Both the position numbers and the translations under genes were made by a program. 64,000 bases of DNA, taken from Aldehydirespirator sp965116665 (GTDB lineage: Bacteria > Actinomycetota > Acidimicrobiia > Acidimicrobiales > Aldehydirespiratoraceae). This document shows positions 1 to 8,331 of this stretch, in pieces. The stretch is from positions 992,001 through 1,056,000 of the forward strand of contig OZ220709.1 of the NCBI GenBank assembly GCA_965116665.1. Reading direction: 5' to 3'. Under the pieces are notes generated by a model. That model did no database searches, was not told the DNA's origin, and saw only the letters and a list, made by a program, of their open reading frames with translations. Position 1 is the first letter of the stretch. Every line of letters begins with the position of its first letter.

Positions 1-2238
1 TTGACGCCGGGCGACGTCGCCGACCCGGCCACCGACGTTCAGCCCCGTTCCCGGGCGGGCTCATCCAATGGAGCGAACCGTGGAGCGGCTCGCCCCGGCG
101 GAGCCTCCAACGGCCGCCATCCCGACGGCTCCGCAGGCTCGGGCGGTTCCGTCCCCGCGGCCGCCGGCGCCGTAGATGCCTACGACGCCGACTCCATTGA
201 GACGCTCGAGGGCCTCGAGGCCGTCCGCAAGCGTCCGGCCATGTACATCGGCGGCAACGGCTCCGAGGGTCTAATGCACCTCGTTTGGGAGATCGTGGAC
301 AACGCCGTCGACGAGGCCGCCGCCGGCTTCGCCACCAAGGTTGGAGTGACGCTGCACCGCAACGGATCGGTCGAGGTGACCGACAACGGCCGCGGCATTC
401 CCGTCAACAAGCATCCCGAACGAGATGTGTCAGCCCTCGAAGTGGTGTTCACCGAACTGCACGCGGGCGGGAAGTTCGGCGAGGGCGCCTACAAGGCGTC
501 GGGAGGGCTGCACGGCGTGGGAGCCTCAGTCGTCAATGCCCTGTCGACCCGTCTCGACGTGGAAGTTCGCCGCGACGGGTACGTCAACGAACTGAGCTTC
601 TCGAACCAGGTGCCCGGCCACTTCGTCGGGGGCAAGTTCCGGGCCAGCAGCGATGTGCGGCCGGTGACCCGGCGAACCAAGGCGACTGGTACCACCGTCC
701 GGTTCTGGCCCGACATGGCTCTGTTCCACCCCGAGGCCGGCATCGACGCCGATGAGGTGCGCCGCCGGGTCCGCCAGATGTGCTTCCTGGTTCCCGGCCT
801 GAAGACGACTGTGGACGACCGCCGTCCCGGCGCGGAGGGCGAACCCTTCGTCTTCGTGAGCAGGGGCGGCCTCGCCGACATGGTCAGGGAGCGCTCGGAG
901 AGCACCGGGGAGGATGCCGTGAGCGGCGTGATCACCGCCAACGGCATCGAGACGTTCACCGAGAAGGTCCCTGTCGACGGGAGGATCACCGAAGTAGAGC
1001 GTGAGTGCACGGTCGACATCGCGCTGCGATGGATCGCGGGATACGACAGCGACGTGGTGTCATTCGTGAACACGATCCCCACCGCTCTGGGAGGCACCCA
1101 CCTTGCCGGTTTCGACAAGGCCCTCACGCGAGTGGTGAACAGTGTGCTGCTGAAGGACAACCGGAAGCTGGCCCGGCTGGCCCGTGATTCCCGCGGCGGA
1201 GCGGGAGCAAGGAACGGTAAGACCAATGCCACCAAGGACGATGTGCGCGAGGGTTTGGTCGCTGCGGTCAAGGTGACCTTCTCCGAGCCGCAGTTCCGGG
1301 GTCAGACCAAGCAGGAGCTGGGCACGCCCGCGGTCGAGGGCATCGCTGCCCGGGTCACCTACGAGCAACTGAAGGAGTGGTTCGAGCCCGGCGGGGGACC
1401 GCGGACTCAGGTCAAGGCCATAAGCGACAAGGTGGCCGCCGCGGTGACGAGCCGGGTCGCGTCCAAGCAGATGCTCGACAACAAGCGCAAGGCGGCGAGC
1501 CTCGGCTCTACCGGCATGCCCGACAAGCTGGCCGACTGCCGCATCCACGGCGACCGAGCCGAGCTGGTCCTCGTGGAGGGAGACTCGGCCGCCGGTCCGG
1601 CCAAGCGGGGCCGGGACTCAGAGTTCATGGCCATACTGCCGCTGCGGGGCAAGATCGTGAACGCAGCCAAGGCGAGCCCCAAACAGGTGCTCGACAATGC
1701 CGAGGCGCAGGCCATCTTCACCGCCATGGGCGCGGGTGCGGGAGACGCCTTCGACATCGAAGCTGCCCGCTACGGCCGCATCGTCATCCTCTGTGACGCC
1801 GACGTCGACGGCAGCCACATCCGCTGCCTCCTGTTGACGCTGATCCACGGCTACATGAGGGAGATGCTTGCGCAGGGCCGGGTCTTCTCGGCCCAGCCGC
1901 CGCTCTACACCGCCCGCGTGGGCGACCGGACCCTGCGGGCCTTCTCCGACGAGGAGCGAGACCGGATGACGGCCGAGCTGGCCCGAGGCAGGCGCCGCCG
2001 CGACAGCATCAAGTGGCAACGCTTCAAGGGTCTCGGGGAGATGAACACCGACGAGCTGCGTCACTGTGCGCTGGATCCCGAGACCCGGACCCTGCGCCGC
2101 CTCACGATGGCCGATGCTCAGCAGGCCGCGGCCGCGGCCGACATGTTCGAGGTCTTGATGGGCAACGACGTTGCCCAGCGCCGCGACTACCTGGTCGAGA
2201 ACTCGTCGCTGGTGGACGAGGCGACCCTCGACATCTGA
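1..2238 (+). CDS. Type II DNA topoisomerase ATPase subunit (ParE/GyrB family)
   Basis: B subunit of a type II topoisomerase, which hydrolyses ATP to drive strand passage with a GyrA/ParC partner not seen in this window. The GHKL ATPase domain follows a low-complexity Ala/Gly/Ser-rich leader of about 60 residues: RKRPAMYIG at residues 76-84, the EIVDNAVDEA box at 97-106 and DNGRGIP at 128-134. The TOPRIM domain has EGDSAAG near 526 and DADVDGSH near 599, and QRFKGLGEM lies near 673. The EGDSAAG box (usually EGDSAGG) recalls the second, ParE-like paralogue of actinobacteria rather than the main GyrB; this assignment is inference. The frame is open to the first base of the window (TTG at position 1), so the true start may lie upstream and the leader may be longer or partly non-coding. 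Confidence 0.9.
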   Translation: MTPGDVADPATDVQPRSRAGSSNGANRGAARPGGASNGRHPDGSAGSGGSVPAAAGAVDAYDADSIETLEGLEAVRKRPAMYIGGNGSEGLMHLVWEIVDNAVDEAAAGFATKVGVTLHRNGSVEVTDNGRGIPVNKHPERDVSALEVVFTELHAGGKFGEGAYKASGGLHGVGASVVNALSTRLDVEVRRDGYVNELSFSNQVPGHFVGGKFRASSDVRPVTRRTKATGTTVRFWPDMALFHPEAGIDADEVRRRVRQMCFLVPGLKTTVDDRRPGAEGEPFVFVSRGGLADMVRERSESTGEDAVSGVITANGIETFTEKVPVDGRITEVERECTVDIALRWIAGYDSDVVSFVNTIPTALGGTHLAGFDKALTRVVNSVLLKDNRKLARLARDSRGGAGARNGKTNATKDDVREGLVAAVKVTFSEPQFRGQTKQELGTPAVEGIAARVTYEQLKEWFEPGGGPRTQVKAISDKVAAAVTSRVASKQMLDNKRKAASLGSTGMPDKLADCRIHGDRAELVLVEGDSAAGPAKRGRDSEFMAILPLRGKIVNAAKASPKQVLDNAEAQAIFTAMGAGAGDAFDIEAARYGRIVILCDADVDGSHIRCLLLTLIHGYMREMLAQGRVFSAQPPLYTARVGDRTLRAFSDEERDRMTAELARGRRRRDSIKWQRFKGLGEMNTDELRHCALDPETRTLRRLTMADAQQAAAAADMFEVLMGNDVAQRRDYLVENSSLVDEATLDI

Positions 2239-2304
2239 GCCGGCGGCGGCGCCGGGGCCCCGGGCATCCGAGCCGGCGTCACACCGGTGAGCTAGAACTG
2301 CGGG

Positions 2305-3195
2305 ATGCAGCTCGAGTTCGACCCGGGCGACATCCTCGACCCGGGTGCCGCCGGCGCGGTTGATGACGACGGTTCTCCCACCCGGCCACAGCGGCTGTCG
2401 CCATCGGGTGCATCCACGTTCGAGCAGTGTCCCCGCAGGTGGCGTTTCCGCTACGTAGAGCGCCTTCCTGAGCCGCCCGGACTCGAGGCTCTGGTCGGGA
2501 CGTTCGCCCACCGGGTGCTGGAACTGCTGATGCAGAAGGAGCCCCCACGCCGCAGCAAGGACGAGGCCAAGCGCATCGCGAGGGCAGCGTGGCCCGAGCT
2601 GGCCGGCAGCGAGGACTACCGGGACCTGGAGTTGAGTGACGAGGAGGCTCGGGAGTTCCGTTGGCGGGCCTGGCACGCCATCGAGGGTCTGTGGCACCTG
2701 GAGGACCCTGTCGCCGTCGCGGTGGAGGCCACCGAGGAGCAGGTGTCGGTGACGCTGGGCGATGTGCCGTTCAGGGGAGTCGTCGATCGCCTCGAGAGGG
2801 AAGACGACGGTCTCGTCGTCAGCGACTACAAGTCGGGGCGGGCCCCCACAGCTCGCCACGCCCCCGAGCGTCTGCAGCAGGTGCTGCTCTACGCGGCGGC
2901 CGTGGCCGAGCAGACGGGCGAGCAGCCGGTGCGGGCCCAGCTGCTGTACCTGGGCCAGCGGATCGTGGCCGCGGCGGTGACACCCGTCGAGATCGGTGAC
3001 GCGGTCGCCCGGTTGGAGTCGACCTGGAGCGCGATTGCAGACGCATGCGACGTTGACGAGTTCCCAGCCCGGCCCGGCCCGCTCTGCGGCTACTGCGCAT
3101 ACACCGAGCACTGCTCGGAGGGTCGGGCCGAGAACCTGAGGCGGGCGCAGCAGCGAGCTGCCGAGGAGGAGTACCTCGTGAGACTCGCGGGCTGA
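2305..3195 (+). CDS. RecB-like PD-(D/E)XK exonuclease with Fe-S cysteines
   Basis: A stand-alone nuclease of the RecB/AddB C-terminal type (296 aa). The sequence opens with the family pattern LSPSGASTFEQCPRRWRFRY (residues 31-50), carries the catalytic VVSDYKSG segment near 171-177 and ends with CGYCAYTEHC (261-270). Cys42, 261, 264 and 270 would form the [4Fe-4S] staple known in AddB-type nucleases. Such proteins are common in actinobacteria and act on DNA ends during repair; the precise partner is unknown. It starts at ATG 2305, 66 bp after the topoisomerase stop, on the same strand. There is no helicase domain, so it is either a free nuclease or the subunit of a complex encoded elsewhere. 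Confidence 0.85.
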   Translation: MQLEFDPGDILDPGAAGAVDDDGSPTRPQRLSPSGASTFEQCPRRWRFRYVERLPEPPGLEALVGTFAHRVLELLMQKEPPRRSKDEAKRIARAAWPELAGSEDYRDLELSDEEAREFRWRAWHAIEGLWHLEDPVAVAVEATEEQVSVTLGDVPFRGVVDRLEREDDGLVVSDYKSGRAPTARHAPERLQQVLLYAAAVAEQTGEQPVRAQLLYLGQRIVAAAVTPVEIGDAVARLESTWSAIADACDVDEFPARPGPLCGYCAYTEHCSEGRAENLRRAQQRAAEEEYLVRLAG

Positions 3196-3232
3196 GATCC
3201 GGCCGGCCCAGCGCGTCACCCAGCCGGAGGCA

Positions 3233-3499
3233 TCACCGCCTCAGACGCCTCCACAACCACCAGAGAGCCACCAGCGCGGCTCCCGCGCTCAGCAGTGTGG
3301 AGATTCCTGCGGAGTACAGCACCCGGTCGCTCCAGTAGCCTGCCGGCGCCGGTGCTGTTTCCGGGGCAGCGACGGAATCAGGCTCGGGCGCGGTCCACGG
3401 CGGCGGGGCCACCTCGGTGTCGAGGATCGAATCGACGGCCGAAGCTTCCCGGGGACCGGGCCGGTGGCGGGGCCGGTCGCGCTGGGGGTCATAAGCCAT
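3233..3499 (-). CDS. Small single-pass membrane protein next to ParA
   Basis: An 88-residue protein beginning MAYDPQRDRPRH. It has a charged, Pro-rich N-terminal half and one hydrophobic segment near the C-terminus (around residues 60-80, SAGISTLLSAGAALVALWWL), ending in a basic tail (WRRLRR). No known domain is recognised. The ATG at 3499 is preceded by GGAGGA and overlaps the end of the upstream parA gene by 11 bp, so the two are probably co-translated; a longer open frame to 3559 is less likely. The pairing suggests the protein could be a membrane partner of the ATPase, but that is only inferred from position. Confidence 0.65.
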   Translation of the reverse strand: MAYDPQRDRPRHRPGPREASAVDSILDTEVAPPPWTAPEPDSVAAPETAPAPAGYWSDRVLYSAGISTLLSAGAALVALWWLWRRLRR

Positions 3500-4283
3500 C
3501 GGGGTCCTCCGGATGTTCTTCGCCGACCACACGATCGTAGATCTCGTCGAACTCGGCACACGCCTCAGCCGCGCCCCGGCGGGGCGGAAGGGCGTGTATC
3601 GGGAGCGACCGGGCCGCCGCTTCGGCCACAGCTGCCCGCAGGCGCACAGGCGGCAGGACCCACCGGCCGTGGCCGGCGACCAGCTGCTCGTGCCAGTAGC
3701 GCGAGTCCCGGGTGCGAGCCAGGCGATTGACGACCACGCCGGCCATGGCGAGCCCGGCCGGCTTCCTGGCGTCGACCCGGTCGATGGTCCGCAAGATCTC
3801 GCTGACGCCGTCGGAGGCCCATGCGCTCGGCTCGGTCACGACCAGGGCGGCGTCGGCCGCGAACAGCGCGTTGATGGTCAGCAGGCCGAGCGACGGGGGA
3901 CAGTCGATCAGCACCAGGCTGTGATGTCCCGACAGGGCGACGCGGAGCCTGTCCTGGGCTCCCACGGGGTCGGCGAGCAGCTGTCGCTCCCGCCCGGCCA
4001 AGGCCGGGGTGGACGCAACGATCCGGGGCGGAAGACCCTTGCCGTCGGGCCATCCGGACGGTGCCGCCAGGTTGTCGAGGATTCCGGGCCGGTCAGACTC
4101 GAGGGCCTCGTCCACAGTAGCGGCCGGCTCCCACACGCCCAGGCCTGTCGTCGCATTGCCCTGAGGGTCCAGATCGACCACGACGCTTGGAATCCGCCGC
4201 ACCCAGGCGGCCGATGCCAAGCCGAGAGCGGTGGTGGTCTTCCCTACGCCGCCCTTCTGGTTGACCATCGCGATCACTGCCAC
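3489..4283 (-). CDS. ParA/Soj-family ATPase
   Basis: A deviant Walker-A P-loop ATPase of the ParA/MinD superfamily (264 aa). The N-terminus carries KGGVGKTTT at residues 10-18, followed by VVVDLDPQGNATTGLG near 35-50 and DCPPSLGLLTINAL in the middle, all canonical for ParA/Soj. These proteins partition chromosomes, plasmids or protein cargo by dimerising on DNA. No parB gene lies beside it, so this is an orphan ParA whose cargo cannot be told from context. The only linked gene is the small membrane protein overlapping its 3' end. It is divergent from the MgtE-like gene at 4363. Confidence 0.88.
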   Translation of the reverse strand: MAVIAMVNQKGGVGKTTTALGLASAAWVRRIPSVVVDLDPQGNATTGLGVWEPAATVDEALESDRPGILDNLAAPSGWPDGKGLPPRIVASTPALAGRERQLLADPVGAQDRLRVALSGHHSLVLIDCPPSLGLLTINALFAADAALVVTEPSAWASDGVSEILRTIDRVDARKPAGLAMAGVVVNRLARTRDSRYWHEQLVAGHGRWVLPPVRLRAAVAEAAARSLPIHALPPRRGAAEACAEFDEIYDRVVGEEHPEDPDGL

Positions 4284-4362
4284 ACCCTGAACGGTAGCCA
4301 GCCATCACCTCGTCATGCTCAGGATCGCGCCGAAGCTCGCTCCGACCGAGCACACTTGCCTC

Positions 4363-5601
4363 ATGGCTGCACGCCGTCGCACACCGGTGACGCTCAGGCG
4401 AGCGGCTACACGCTGGGCGCGGGACCTGCTCGCGGTCCGCAGCGCCTTCGGGGCCCTGGTGATGGCGGCCGTCGCAAGCCTGGTGGCCGGGCTGATCCTC
4501 GCGGCCATCACCGACACCCTGGAGAAGTTGCCGGGGCTGCTGCTCCTGGTACCGGCTGCGATCGCCGTGAAGGGCAACATCTTCGGCGCGCTGGGCAGCC
4601 GGCTCGGCACGGCCATCCATGCCGGCACATTCCGCTCCGGGGGCCGGGACTCGGTGATGATGCAGAACGCCATCGCGTCGGTGGTCCTGAGCCTCGTCCT
4701 CGGCGTGGTGCTGGCGGTAATGGCCAAGGGAACCGCGCTGGCCTTCAACGTCTCGCCCACCATGAGCCTGGCCGACTTCGTGGTGATCTCCGCCTTGGGG
4801 TGCCTGCTGGCCGCGTTCGTGGTTCTGGCCATCACCCTGGCCACCACGGCCGGCGCGGTTCGGTTCGGCTGGGACCTCGACAACGTGGTGGCTCCCATGG
4901 TGACCGTGGCCGGCGACGTGGTGACCCTTCCCTCGTTGGTGGTGGCCGCCGAGCTTGCGGGCGTGGACCTACTCACGCCGTCGATTGCCTGGACGCTCGC
5001 AGCGCTGGCGGCCGTCGCAGCACTGGTGGGGCTGCGGAGCAGGCTGGAGGAGTTGCGGACCATCATGCGCGAGTCGCTCCCAGTCCTGACCGTGGCGGGG
5101 CTGCTGGACCTGGTGGCTGGGATCACGGTGGAGAAGCGCATCGACGATTTCCTCGAGTTCCCTGTCCTGCTCGTGCTGCTCCCGGGATACCTGGCCACCG
5201 CCGGCGCTCTCGGGGGCGTGCTGTCGAGCAGGCTGTCCACCAAGCTGCACCTGGGGCTGGCCCGACCGTCGGCAGTGCCGTCGGGCGCGGCCCGAGTCGA
5301 CCTTGCCACCACCTTCGCGCTGGCCATCCCGGTGTTCGGGCTGCTCGGCCTGGTGGCCTCGATCGCGGGCGGTCTGAGCGGTCACGCCGGGCCGTCGCTC
5401 GGCGGGCTGGTGGGGGTGGCCCTGCTCGGGGGTCTGCTGGCCACCGTGCTTGTAGTGGTCGTCGCCTACTACGGGACGCTCGCAGCGGTGCGGTTCGGGG
5501 TGGACCCTGACACGTACGGGATTCCCATGGTCACTTCGTCGCTGGACCTGGTCGGCGCCTTCACCCTGATCGTCGCCGTGGTCCTGGTGGGCGTGGCATG
5601 A
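4363..5601 (+). CDS. MgtE/SLC41-like divalent cation transporter, two fused membrane domains
   Basis: A polytopic membrane protein of 412 aa made of two MgtE-type integral domains in tandem. The first contains the family loop PAAIAVKGNIFGALGSRLGT and the second the matching PGYLATAGALGGVLSSRLST. Bacterial MgtE normally has one such domain plus cytosolic N and CBS domains; here those are absent and the fold resembles the duplicated SLC41 arrangement of eukaryotes. Predicted substrate is Mg2+ or another divalent cation (family knowledge). ATG 4363 is chosen because the upstream in-frame ATG at 4315 lies close to the divergent parA start and adds no membrane sequence. The gene is followed after 37 bp by a PhoU/RCK_C protein that probably regulates it. 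Confidence 0.82.
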   Translation: MAARRRTPVTLRRAATRWARDLLAVRSAFGALVMAAVASLVAGLILAAITDTLEKLPGLLLLVPAAIAVKGNIFGALGSRLGTAIHAGTFRSGGRDSVMMQNAIASVVLSLVLGVVLAVMAKGTALAFNVSPTMSLADFVVISALGCLLAAFVVLAITLATTAGAVRFGWDLDNVVAPMVTVAGDVVTLPSLVVAAELAGVDLLTPSIAWTLAALAAVAALVGLRSRLEELRTIMRESLPVLTVAGLLDLVAGITVEKRIDDFLEFPVLLVLLPGYLATAGALGGVLSSRLSTKLHLGLARPSAVPSGAARVDLATTFALAIPVFGLLGLVASIAGGLSGHAGPSLGGLVGVALLGGLLATVLVVVVAYYGTLAAVRFGVDPDTYGIPMVTSSLDLVGAFTLIVAVVLVGVA

Positions 5602-5638
5602 CGGGCGCTGCGATACCTATGATTCGGGGAGAGACCTG

Positions 5639-6880
5639 ATGGAAGACAGACCTCGCAATCTGCGGGAGATGCTGGCGGAGGCCAAGGACACCTCCGAGTT
5701 GATGGTGGACCTCGCCTACGCGGCGCTGTACTTCGGCGATCCCGACATGGCCGACGAGGTGAGTGAGCTCGAGGAGCGCATGAGCCATCTCGTACAGGAC
5801 ATGAGAGCGGTCTGCATCCTCGCGGTCCGCCATCCTCGCGACGCTGACGGCATGTCGTCGGTGCTTCAAGTGATCTCTGCCATTGAGCGCATAGCCAACG
5901 ACGCAGTCGACATTGCCCGCATCGTCACTCACCGGATCGGCATCCCGCCCGAGCTGGTGGCGGAGCTGAGCGCGGCCGAGGAGGTGTCGCACCGGGTGCT
6001 CGTGTCGGACGGCTCCCTTCTTGCGCACCGGCACCTGTCCGACCACGAGATGCCGGCCAAGATGGGTATGCGGGTCATGGCGGTGCGCCGCGAGCGCGAG
6101 TGGATCACCGACGTGGACGGCGACACCGTGCTCGTGCCCGACGACGTGCTGTTCCTGAGAGGATCGCCCGACGGGATCGTCGCGTTGCGCAGTTTGGCGG
6201 GGTCGCCGGAGTGGTCCCCGCCCGAGGAGCCGGCCGGCCGCCGAGCCTCAGACCTGCGGCGGGCCACCAACGTGCTGGTGGAGATGAAGGACCTTTCCGA
6301 AGTGGCTGTGGGCTTGGCCTACTCGGCGCTGGTGCTGCGAGACGAGAGCCTGGCCGCGGAGGTGCGCCACCTCGAGGACCGTCTCGACGAGATGAAGGAC
6401 CGTCTGGAGGAGTGGGTGCTGCGGGCGGCCCGGGAGCATGTCGACCAGCCGGGCCTGCGCGGCCTGCTGCACCTGTCCCAAGCGGCGGAGGACCTCGGCG
6501 ACCAGGCTCAGCAGATGGTGTGGATCATTGAGCGCCAGGAGCAGATCCACCCGATCCTGGCGGTGGCGCTCGGCGACAGCGAGGACGTGGTGGTGCACGT
6601 GCCGGTGGCTGGAGGTTCCGAGGCCGACGGCCGTACGTTGGGTGACCTGAGGCTGAACATCGAGCCCGGATTCACCGTGCTGGCCATCCGGCGCGGCGGC
6701 CAGTACCGGTACCGGCCGGGCGGGGTTGTCAGGCTCGAGTCCGGTGACGCGCTGATCGCCAGCGGCCCCGACGAGGGGCGTGAGCGCCTGGCCGAGATCT
6801 GCGGCTGGCTGCTGAGGAAGCGAGACGACGACACGGAGATGGTCCTGGAGCCGCTGGGATCGGCGGTGCCGGCCTCGTGA
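5639..6880 (+). CDS. Cytosolic regulator with duplicated PhoU-like and RCK_C (TrkA-C) domains
   Basis: A soluble 413-residue protein built from an internal duplication. A PhoU-like helical segment (about 1-105) is followed by an RCK_C/TrkA-C segment (about 115-195), and the pair repeats (about 205-300 and 305-400). The repeat is visible in the phrases SELMVDLAYAALYFGD and SEVAVGLAYSALVLRD, and in VMAVRREREW and VLAIRRGGQY. RCK_C domains bind ions or nucleotides and gate potassium or divalent-cation transporters; PhoU-like domains dock on transporters. No Rossmann-type RCK_N domain is present. A GGGGAGAG ribosome site precedes ATG 5639. It lies 37 bp after the MgtE-like gene, so the two likely form a transporter-regulator pair. 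Confidence 0.78.
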   Translation: MEDRPRNLREMLAEAKDTSELMVDLAYAALYFGDPDMADEVSELEERMSHLVQDMRAVCILAVRHPRDADGMSSVLQVISAIERIANDAVDIARIVTHRIGIPPELVAELSAAEEVSHRVLVSDGSLLAHRHLSDHEMPAKMGMRVMAVRREREWITDVDGDTVLVPDDVLFLRGSPDGIVALRSLAGSPEWSPPEEPAGRRASDLRRATNVLVEMKDLSEVAVGLAYSALVLRDESLAAEVRHLEDRLDEMKDRLEEWVLRAAREHVDQPGLRGLLHLSQAAEDLGDQAQQMVWIIERQEQIHPILAVALGDSEDVVVHVPVAGGSEADGRTLGDLRLNIEPGFTVLAIRRGGQYRYRPGGVVRLESGDALIASGPDEGRERLAEICGWLLRKRDDDTEMVLEPLGSAVPAS

Positions 6881-7044
6881 GCCGCGCCTAGCGGTCCGTC
6901 GCGGAATCGATTGGAGCACCGGTGTGGTCCCGAGCCGACGGTCTCCGGCCTGCCGCGCTGTCCCAGCCATTTCGAAGACGCAGCACTAGTCGGCAGGTTG
7001 GTCGTGGCGCGCTCGTGCGGACCGCGGCGGTAGGTTCAGCGGCC

Positions 7045-7932
7045 ATGGCGACTCCGGCGGAACGGTTCTGTCTCCTCACCGTCCACGCGCATCCTGATGA
7101 CGAGGCGTCGAAGGGCGCGCCCACCATTGCCCGCTACCACGCCGAGGGCGTCCGGACCGTGCTCGTGTGCTGCACCGGTGGAGAGGAGGGCGAGATACTG
7201 AACCCGGCCCTGGATGATCCCGCGATGGCCGGGAAGCTGGCGCAGGTTCGGGCCGAGGAGTTGGCCCGGGCTGCGGAGGTGATCGGCTACGACGAGGTTG
7301 TGATGCTCGGCTATCGCGACTCGGGCATGGAGGGATCGGAGGCGAACGACCATCCCGACTGCTTCGCCCGGGCCGACCTGGAAGAGGCGGTGGCCCGGCT
7401 GGTGGCCGTGATCCGGCGCCACCGGCCCCATGTCGTCGTGACCTATCCCGAGCATCAGGGCGGCTATATGCATCCGGACCACATACGGGTCCACGATGTC
7501 TCCGTGCCCGCCTTTGAACGCGCCGGCGATGGCTCCTACCGCCCTGACCTGGGTGAGCCCTGGGCGCCGGCCAAGCTCTACTACACGCTCTGGTCGCGCA
7601 AGCGCATCGAGGAGCGCCATCAGGCATTCCAGGATCTCGGGCTGGAATCGCCGTATAACGATTGGTGGTTCAAGCGGCCGTCCACCGACCACGAGATCAC
7701 CACTCAAGTTCCCGTGGACGGGTTCATCGACGCCCGCATCGATGGATTATTGGCCCACGCCACCCAGATCGATCCGGAGTCGACGTTCTGGTTCGGGCTG
7801 CCCGCCGAGGTGGAGCGATCGATCCATCCGTACGACGATTACGTGCTGGCCCGCGGTCCGCGTCCCGCGACGATGCCCGAGCGTGACCTGTTCGAGGGGC
7901 TGCGGCCGGAGCCGGCCGGCGATCCCGGCTGA
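7045..7932 (+). CDS. mca: Mycothiol S-conjugate amidase (PIG-L/LmbE family)
   Basis: A zinc amidase of 295 aa that cleaves mycothiol S-conjugates, freeing mercapturic acids for export and detoxification. The zinc site is visible in VHAHPDDEASKGAPT (His16, Asp18, Asp19) and in YMHPDHIRVH. The stretch VCCTGGEEGEILNPA is typical of Mca rather than of the deacetylase MshB. Mycothiol is confined to actinobacteria, so this gene is one of the best lineage markers in the window. ATG 7045 is chosen because it directly precedes the first conserved strand; the open frame upstream to 6922 shows no conservation-like pattern. The SCP2-domain gene starts 2 bp after its stop. Confidence 0.88.
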   Translation: MATPAERFCLLTVHAHPDDEASKGAPTIARYHAEGVRTVLVCCTGGEEGEILNPALDDPAMAGKLAQVRAEELARAAEVIGYDEVVMLGYRDSGMEGSEANDHPDCFARADLEEAVARLVAVIRRHRPHVVVTYPEHQGGYMHPDHIRVHDVSVPAFERAGDGSYRPDLGEPWAPAKLYYTLWSRKRIEERHQAFQDLGLESPYNDWWFKRPSTDHEITTQVPVDGFIDARIDGLLAHATQIDPESTFWFGLPAEVERSIHPYDDYVLARGPRPATMPERDLFEGLRPEPAGDPG

Positions 7933-7933
7933 C

Positions 7934-8308
7934 ATGGCCCCGGACCCTCTCAACGAAGGGTGGCTGGAAGCGGTCGCCGTAGCTCTGGAAAACGTCGATG
8001 CCTCAAGCGCCTCCGACGGGGTGGCCCAGATCAATGTGAGTGGCGCGCCTGGTGGCTCGGCCGCCTTTCATACGGTGGTCGAGGCCGGCCGGGTGAGCGT
8101 GAAGACGGGACGGCACCCGCAGCCCGACCTGGTGGCCGGCTGGGCCTACCCGGACTTCGTGCAGGCCTGGCAGGGCGGATTGTCCGTCGAGGCTGCCTAC
8201 ATGTCGGGCCGGATGAAGCTTGAGGGCGACCAGGTGCTGTTGTTCGACGGATGGCGCCCGCTGCTGCGATCGACCGCGCTTCGGGAGGCTCTGGCCGCGC
8301 TGCGATAG
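7934..8308 (+). CDS. SCP2 sterol-binding domain protein
   Basis: A 124-residue single-domain protein of the SCP2 type, which binds sterols, fatty acids or acyl-CoA in a hydrophobic tunnel. It reads like a compact SCP2 fold: an N-terminal helix, the strands INVSGAPGG..AFHTVVEAGRVSVKTGRH, and the helix-rich C-terminus FVQAWQGGLSVEAAYMSGRMKLEGDQ that is characteristic of these proteins. ATG 7934 follows the mca stop by one base, so the pair is probably translationally coupled. Its ligand and any link to mycothiol chemistry are unknown. Confidence 0.75.
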   Translation: MAPDPLNEGWLEAVAVALENVDASSASDGVAQINVSGAPGGSAAFHTVVEAGRVSVKTGRHPQPDLVAGWAYPDFVQAWQGGLSVEAAYMSGRMKLEGDQVLLFDGWRPLLRSTALREALAALR

Positions 8309-8331
8309 ACCCGGGCTCACCTAGCCGGACG

